Shown piece after piece: positions 61,344 through 64,000 of a stretch of DNA of 64,000 nt. Under the pieces are notes generated by a model, which was given only the letters and a program-made list of their open reading frames with translations, did not search any database and was not told where the DNA came from. Origin of the DNA: Aquipseudomonas alcaligenes MRY13-0052 (lineage in GTDB: Bacteria; Pseudomonadota; Gammaproteobacteria; Pseudomonadales; Pseudomonadaceae); assembly GCA_000474255.1 (NCBI GenBank), contig BATO01000002.1, positions 124,001 to 188,000 on the forward strand, written 5' to 3'. Every line of letters starts with the position of its first letter. Positions within the stretch are counted from its first letter, which is position 1. A program made the translations under genes and the position numbers.

Positions 61344-62139
61344 CGTCCTCGACTTCACCCCCGGCCGCGTGCCGCTGCTGATCAGCATGCCGCACCCCGG
61401 CACCCGCCTGACCCCGGCGGTGGAGGCCGGCCTGGTCGACGGCGCACGCTCGCTGATCGACACCGACTGGCACATCCCGCTGCTCTACGACTTCGCCGCC
61501 GAACTGGGTGCCGGGTTGCTGGCCGCCAACTACTCGCGCTACGTCATCGACCTCAACCGCCCGGCGGACGACAAGCCGCTCTACGCCACCGCCACCACCG
61601 GGCTGTTCCCCGACGTGATGTTCGACGGCCAGCCGCTGTTCCGTGACGGCGCGGAGCCTTCGGCCGAGGAGCGTGCCGGCTACCTGGAAGGTATCTGGGG
61701 GCCCTATCACGGCCATATCGCCGAGGAGCTGGCGCGGCTCAAGCGCGAGTTCGGCTACGCCCTGCTGTTCGACGCCCATTCCATCCGCGCCTTCATCCCG
61801 CGCCTGTTCGACGGCCACCTGCCGGACTTCAACCTCGGCACCAACGCCGGCGCCAGCTGCGACCCCGGCCTGGCGGACGCCCTGGTAAGCGTCTGCGCCC
61901 GCGCCGAGGGCTACAGCCACGTGCTCAACGGCCGCTTCAAGGGCGGCCACATCACCCGCCATTACGGTGAGCCGGACCAGCACATCCACGCCGTGCAGCT
62001 GGAACTGGCCCAGCGCACCTACATGAACGAAGTCGAACCCTTCGCCTTCCGCGAAGACCTCGCCGTGCCCACCCGCAAGGTCATCCGCCAACTGCTGCTG
62101 GCGATGCTCGCCTGGGGGCGGGAGCGGTACGGGAAGTAA
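61336..62139 (+). CDS. hutG: N-formylglutamate deformylase
   Basis: A 267-residue enzyme of the N-formylglutamate amidohydrolase family for the last step, N-formyl-L-glutamate to glutamate and formate. Signatures [46 protein letters not shown] and [13 protein letters not shown]. The start is a TTG at 61336 preceded by AGGAG seven bases away, inside the last codons of hutI (eight-base overlap), so it is translated by coupling. Last gene of the hut operon; a repeat-rich spacer follows. Confidence 0.95.
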   Translation: MDNVLDFTPGRVPLLISMPHPGTRLTPAVEAGLVDGARSLIDTDWHIPLLYDFAAELGAGLLAANYSRYVIDLNRPADDKPLYATATTGLFPDVMFDGQPLFRDGAEPSAEERAGYLEGIWGPYHGHIAEELARLKREFGYALLFDAHSIRAFIPRLFDGHLPDFNLGTNAGASCDPGLADALVSVCARAEGYSHVLNGRFKGGHITRHYGEPDQHIHAVQLELAQRTYMNEVEPFAFREDLAVPTRKVIRQLLLAMLAWGRERYGK

Positions 62140-62161
62140 CGGCACGAAGGCTTTCGTAGAG

Positions 62162-62226
62162 GTAGCCCGGGCTATAGCCCGGGGAGCCTGGCACGCGCCA
62201 TCTTTCCCGGGCTGAAGCCCGGGCTA
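62162..62226. repeat. Inverted pair of GTAGCCCGGGCT palindromes
   Basis: GTAGCCCGGGCTATAGCCCG at 62162 and CCCGGGCTGAAGCCCGGGCT ending at 62226 face each other across about 20 bases, a REP-type doublet just after hutG. It may also shape the 3' end of the hut transcript. The single copy at 37365 belongs to the same family. Confidence 0.75.
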
Positions 62227-62282
62227 CGTTGCTGGGGCCGTGTTGCGGCCATGGGCGAATGAATTGGCTCTGTCTGCGTTAA

Positions 62283-62880
62283 GTGTTGCTAGAAGAACTA
62301 AGCCCAGCTGATTGCCGAGTTTTGTTGGTGCTTCTGGTTTCGCCCTCCCGGGCGAGTCCCTTTTCCAATCGCTGGAACGCCAGCCCGGTGAAAAGGAACC
62401 AAAAAACTTGCCCCATCATCCGGCCCGACTGCGTCGGGTTCCCTCACTCCATCGTCGTTACTCGCTACGCTCGCCCTTCGGGCCGCACTGAAGTGCGTTC
62501 GCCGCAAGCGTCGTCTGGGGGCCGGCGCGATGGGCCATCCATGGCCTGGCTCGCCTCTCGCGGCATCCATGCCGCTCGTCCCCCGGCGCAACGACTGCGT
62601 TCGGCCTCCTGGAGGGGCGTTGGCGGCTGCTCCAACTTTCTTCGTCCAGCGCATCACCACGTGGTGCGCACGGGCTTTCGTAGGATGGCGTAGAGCGAAG
62701 CGAAACCCATGCGGTGGAGGAGGCACGAACCCTTGGGCGCCTGGAAAGGGCCGTGCGGTGAAGGGCTTTCGTAGGATGGGAAGAGCGCAGCGAATCCCAT
62801 CGATGGCCGGAGCGGCACTCTCGTAGGGTGGGCCGGGCGGGCTCCGCTTCAGCCCACCGTTCGTTTTTTTCGCGTATGAG
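62283..62880. repeat. Repeat-rich spacer without a gene
   Basis: About 600 bases with no supported coding sequence. Three copies of a dispersed element are visible: 62674-62711 (TTTCGTAGGATGG then AGAGCGAAGCGAAACCCAT), 62764-62801 (same, ending GAATCCCAT) and a more diverged one at 62821-62859 (TCGTAGGGTGGGCC then AGCCCACC). The part at 62310-62420 (TTTTGTTGGTGCTTC; GGAACCAAAAAACTTGCCCC) also looks like a mosaic of repetitive intergenic sequence. Confidence 0.65.
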
Positions 62881-62906
62881 TTCGCTGCCACAGGAGCCGT
62901 TCCGGG

Positions 62907-63407
62907 CTAGGTCTGCAACCCGAGATGGCGGATGGTGGGCAAGGTGGGCGCGATGCGGTCCCAGGTGTCGTCCAGCAGCTCGGCGGGGTAGAAGGGCAGG
63001 GCGGCCAGTTCTTCGCGGCTGATCCAGGCCAGCTCGCGGATGTCGAATTCGTCGCCGCCCAGGCCCTTGAGGTTGGCCAGGGTGGGTTCGCCGTGGTGGG
63101 CGTCGATGCGGTAGAACAGCTCCATATGGAAGCGGCCCATGGCCGGTTCGGCGAACTCGCGGACGTAGACCAGCGGGCCGACTTCCACCACCAGTCCTGT
63201 CTCTTCGAAGAACTCGCGCTTCACCGTGTCGCGGGTGCAGGCATCGGTATCCGATTCGAAGCCTCCGCCCGGTGGTATCCAGTAGGTGTCGTCGCCGACC
63301 ACGTGCTTGGCCAGCAGGATGCGCCCGCCCTCCACCAGCAGGCCGGCGGCGCGGATGCGGTGTTGCAGCTTGGGGGCTATTCCCAGGTGAGCCGTGCCAG
63401 TTTCCAT
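62907..63407 (-). CDS. Nudix hydrolase
   Basis: A 166-residue pyrophosphohydrolase. The Nudix box is present in its second half, REFFEETGL near residues 75-83. The first half is unusual: GGGFESDTDACTRDTVK has two extra residues and lacks the usual Glu. The metal-binding REx2EExG core is intact. The C-terminal half has hydrophobic and acidic stretches (FDIRELAWISREELAALPF) as in many NUDIX proteins; the substrate is unknown. The start ATG at 63407 has GGAGG seven bases upstream and lies inside the 3' end of the lipoprotein gene (31-base overlap in another frame). Confidence 0.87.
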   Translation of the reverse strand: METGTAHLGIAPKLQHRIRAAGLLVEGGRILLAKHVVGDDTYWIPPGGGFESDTDACTRDTVKREFFEETGLVVEVGPLVYVREFAEPAMGRFHMELFYRIDAHHGEPTLANLKGLGGDEFDIRELAWISREELAALPFYPAELLDDTWDRIAPTLPTIRHLGLQT

Positions 63408-63808
63408 TCGCCGTCCTCCAGCCACCATTCGAGCTTCACGGCGTAGTGCCGCGCGGCGTCGGGGAGCAACCCCTCGGCGCCGGCCAGCCCCACCTGGGCC
63501 TCGGTGTAGCCCTTGGTACTGTAGGTCGGGTCGATGCGGTTGGCCTTGCCCAGGGCCAGGATGCGCACATTCTTGTGACGCAGGAACAACAGCGTCATGG
63601 TGCGTTTGGCCCATTCGCGGTCGAACTCCTGCTGGGCGCTGAACTGCGGGTGCAACTGGTCGATCACCGCGCTGGTCTTCTTCGCTTCGAGGTTGTCCTG
63701 CAGCTGTTGTACCGCGGCATCCAGCGCAGCGGCGGGATCGTCGCGGCCGCACCCGGTGAGCGCGACTAGAATCAATGCGATCGCGAAAATCATCTTCCCA
63801 GGTGACAT
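63377..63808 (-). CDS. Hypothetical lipoprotein
   Basis: A 143-residue lipoprotein: signal MSPGKMIFAIALILVALTGC with lipobox LTGC, followed by a helical segment (AALDAAVQQLQDNLEAKKTS) and a compact beta-containing domain ending VKLEWWLEDGEWKLARLTWE. This resembles the small NTF2-like/DUF4878-type exported domains, but I cannot assign a family. GGGAG lies six bases before the ATG. Its 3' end carries the Shine-Dalgarno of the Nudix gene, so the pair is coupled. Divergent from pip. Confidence 0.82.
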   Translation of the reverse strand: MSPGKMIFAIALILVALTGCGRDDPAAALDAAVQQLQDNLEAKKTSAVIDQLHPQFSAQQEFDREWAKRTMTLLFLRHKNVRILALGKANRIDPTYSTKGYTEAQVGLAGAEGLLPDAARHYAVKLEWWLEDGEWKLARLTWE

Positions 63809-63829
63809 GCCTAACTCCCTTTTCCTCGT

Positions 63830-63835
63830 TATGAT
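63830..63835 (+). promoter_or_regulatory. Possible -10 element of pip
   Basis: TATGAT, 65 bases before the pip start; no good -35 at normal spacing. Confidence 0.3.
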
Positions 63836-63900
63836 GCCCGGCAGGACAGGTGGCGGAGACCCGCAAGGGGTCGAGCTTACGCAGAGTATCGGAGCCCAGA

Positions 63901-64000
63901 ATGCAGACTTTGTTTCCGGAGATTAAGCCCTACGCCCGTCACGAGCTGGCGGTGGACGAACCGCATGTGCTCTACGTCGACGAGAGCGGTTCGCCCGACG
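63901..64000 (+). CDS. pip: Proline iminopeptidase, 5' part only
   Basis: The window ends 33 codons into this gene. MQTLFPEIKPYARHELAVDE and VLYVDESGSPD are the N-terminus of the alpha/beta-hydrolase prolyl aminopeptidase (family S33), which removes N-terminal proline; the catalytic residues lie beyond the edge. GGAG precedes the ATG by six bases. In P. aeruginosa pip is likewise downstream of the hut region. Confidence 0.88.
   Translation, partial: MQTLFPEIKPYARHELAVDEPHVLYVDESGSPD

Overview
The window is high-GC, gene-dense chromosomal DNA of a Pseudomonas-type gammaproteobacterium. Evidence is the gene order, which from memory follows P. aeruginosa: envC/ctpA, gpmI, rhodanese, grxC, secB, trmL, nrsZ position, ntrC-ntrB, glnA, thiI, typA; then fbp, blc, hutF-hutC-hutD-hutU-hutH, hutI-hutG and finally pip. 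Sigma-54 promoters, GntR/HutC operators and REP-like palindromes also fit. The species cannot be fixed from the sequence alone. No tRNA, rRNA, insertion sequence, phage or CRISPR array was seen.

Layout. 0-8.6 kb: the left-edge Asp-box protein (cut by the window), a YibQ/CtpA/EnvC cell-envelope set, gpmI, then a rhodanese-grxC-secB run and trmL. 8.6-15.3 kb: a nitrogen-control block. It holds a probable four-module NrsZ small RNA with its own sigma-54 promoter, ntrC, ntrB with a GCACC-N5-GGTGC operator in front, two DUF4124 envelope proteins, and glnA with a textbook -24/-12 promoter and two NtrC enhancers. 15.3-18.8 kb: thiI and typA. 18.8-38 kb: a more variable stretch with a lipoprotein, a two-partner secretion pair (1993-residue exoprotein and its outer-membrane transporter), a Cache-GGDEF cyclase, a glycine-riboswitch-controlled TRIC-family channel, a chemoreceptor with a FliA-like promoter, a LasB-like M4 protease, a phosphoethanolamine transferase, DUF808 and YkgJ-type proteins. 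38-48 kb: DUF2339/DUF3999 membrane proteins, a second cyclase, fbp, DUF924, two lipoproteins including a lipocalin. 47.7-62.1 kb: a complete histidine-utilisation locus. 62.1-64 kb: a repeat-rich spacer, Nudix and lipoprotein genes, and the start of pip.

How it works together. The hut genes encode the five-step route histidine to urocanate (HutH), imidazolone propionate (HutU), formiminoglutamate (HutI), formylglutamate (HutF) and glutamate plus formate (HutG). They also encode an ABC importer (HutXWV), a NhaC/YuiF-like carrier, HutD and the repressor HutC. hutU has a sigma-54 promoter whose predicted start site is covered by a HutC-type palindrome. This ties histidine catabolism to the same RpoN-dependent nitrogen/carbon control seen at glnA and nrsZ.

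Most notable: a second HutH paralogue that lacks the Ala-Ser-Gly triad needed for the MIO cofactor; a four-unit NrsZ-like RNA; envC interrupted at an A8 run that forms a perfect A_AAA_AAC slippery heptamer; a tandem glycine riboswitch whose downstream hairpin holds the Shine-Dalgarno in its loop and the GTG start in its stem; and alternative hairpins ahead of hutX.
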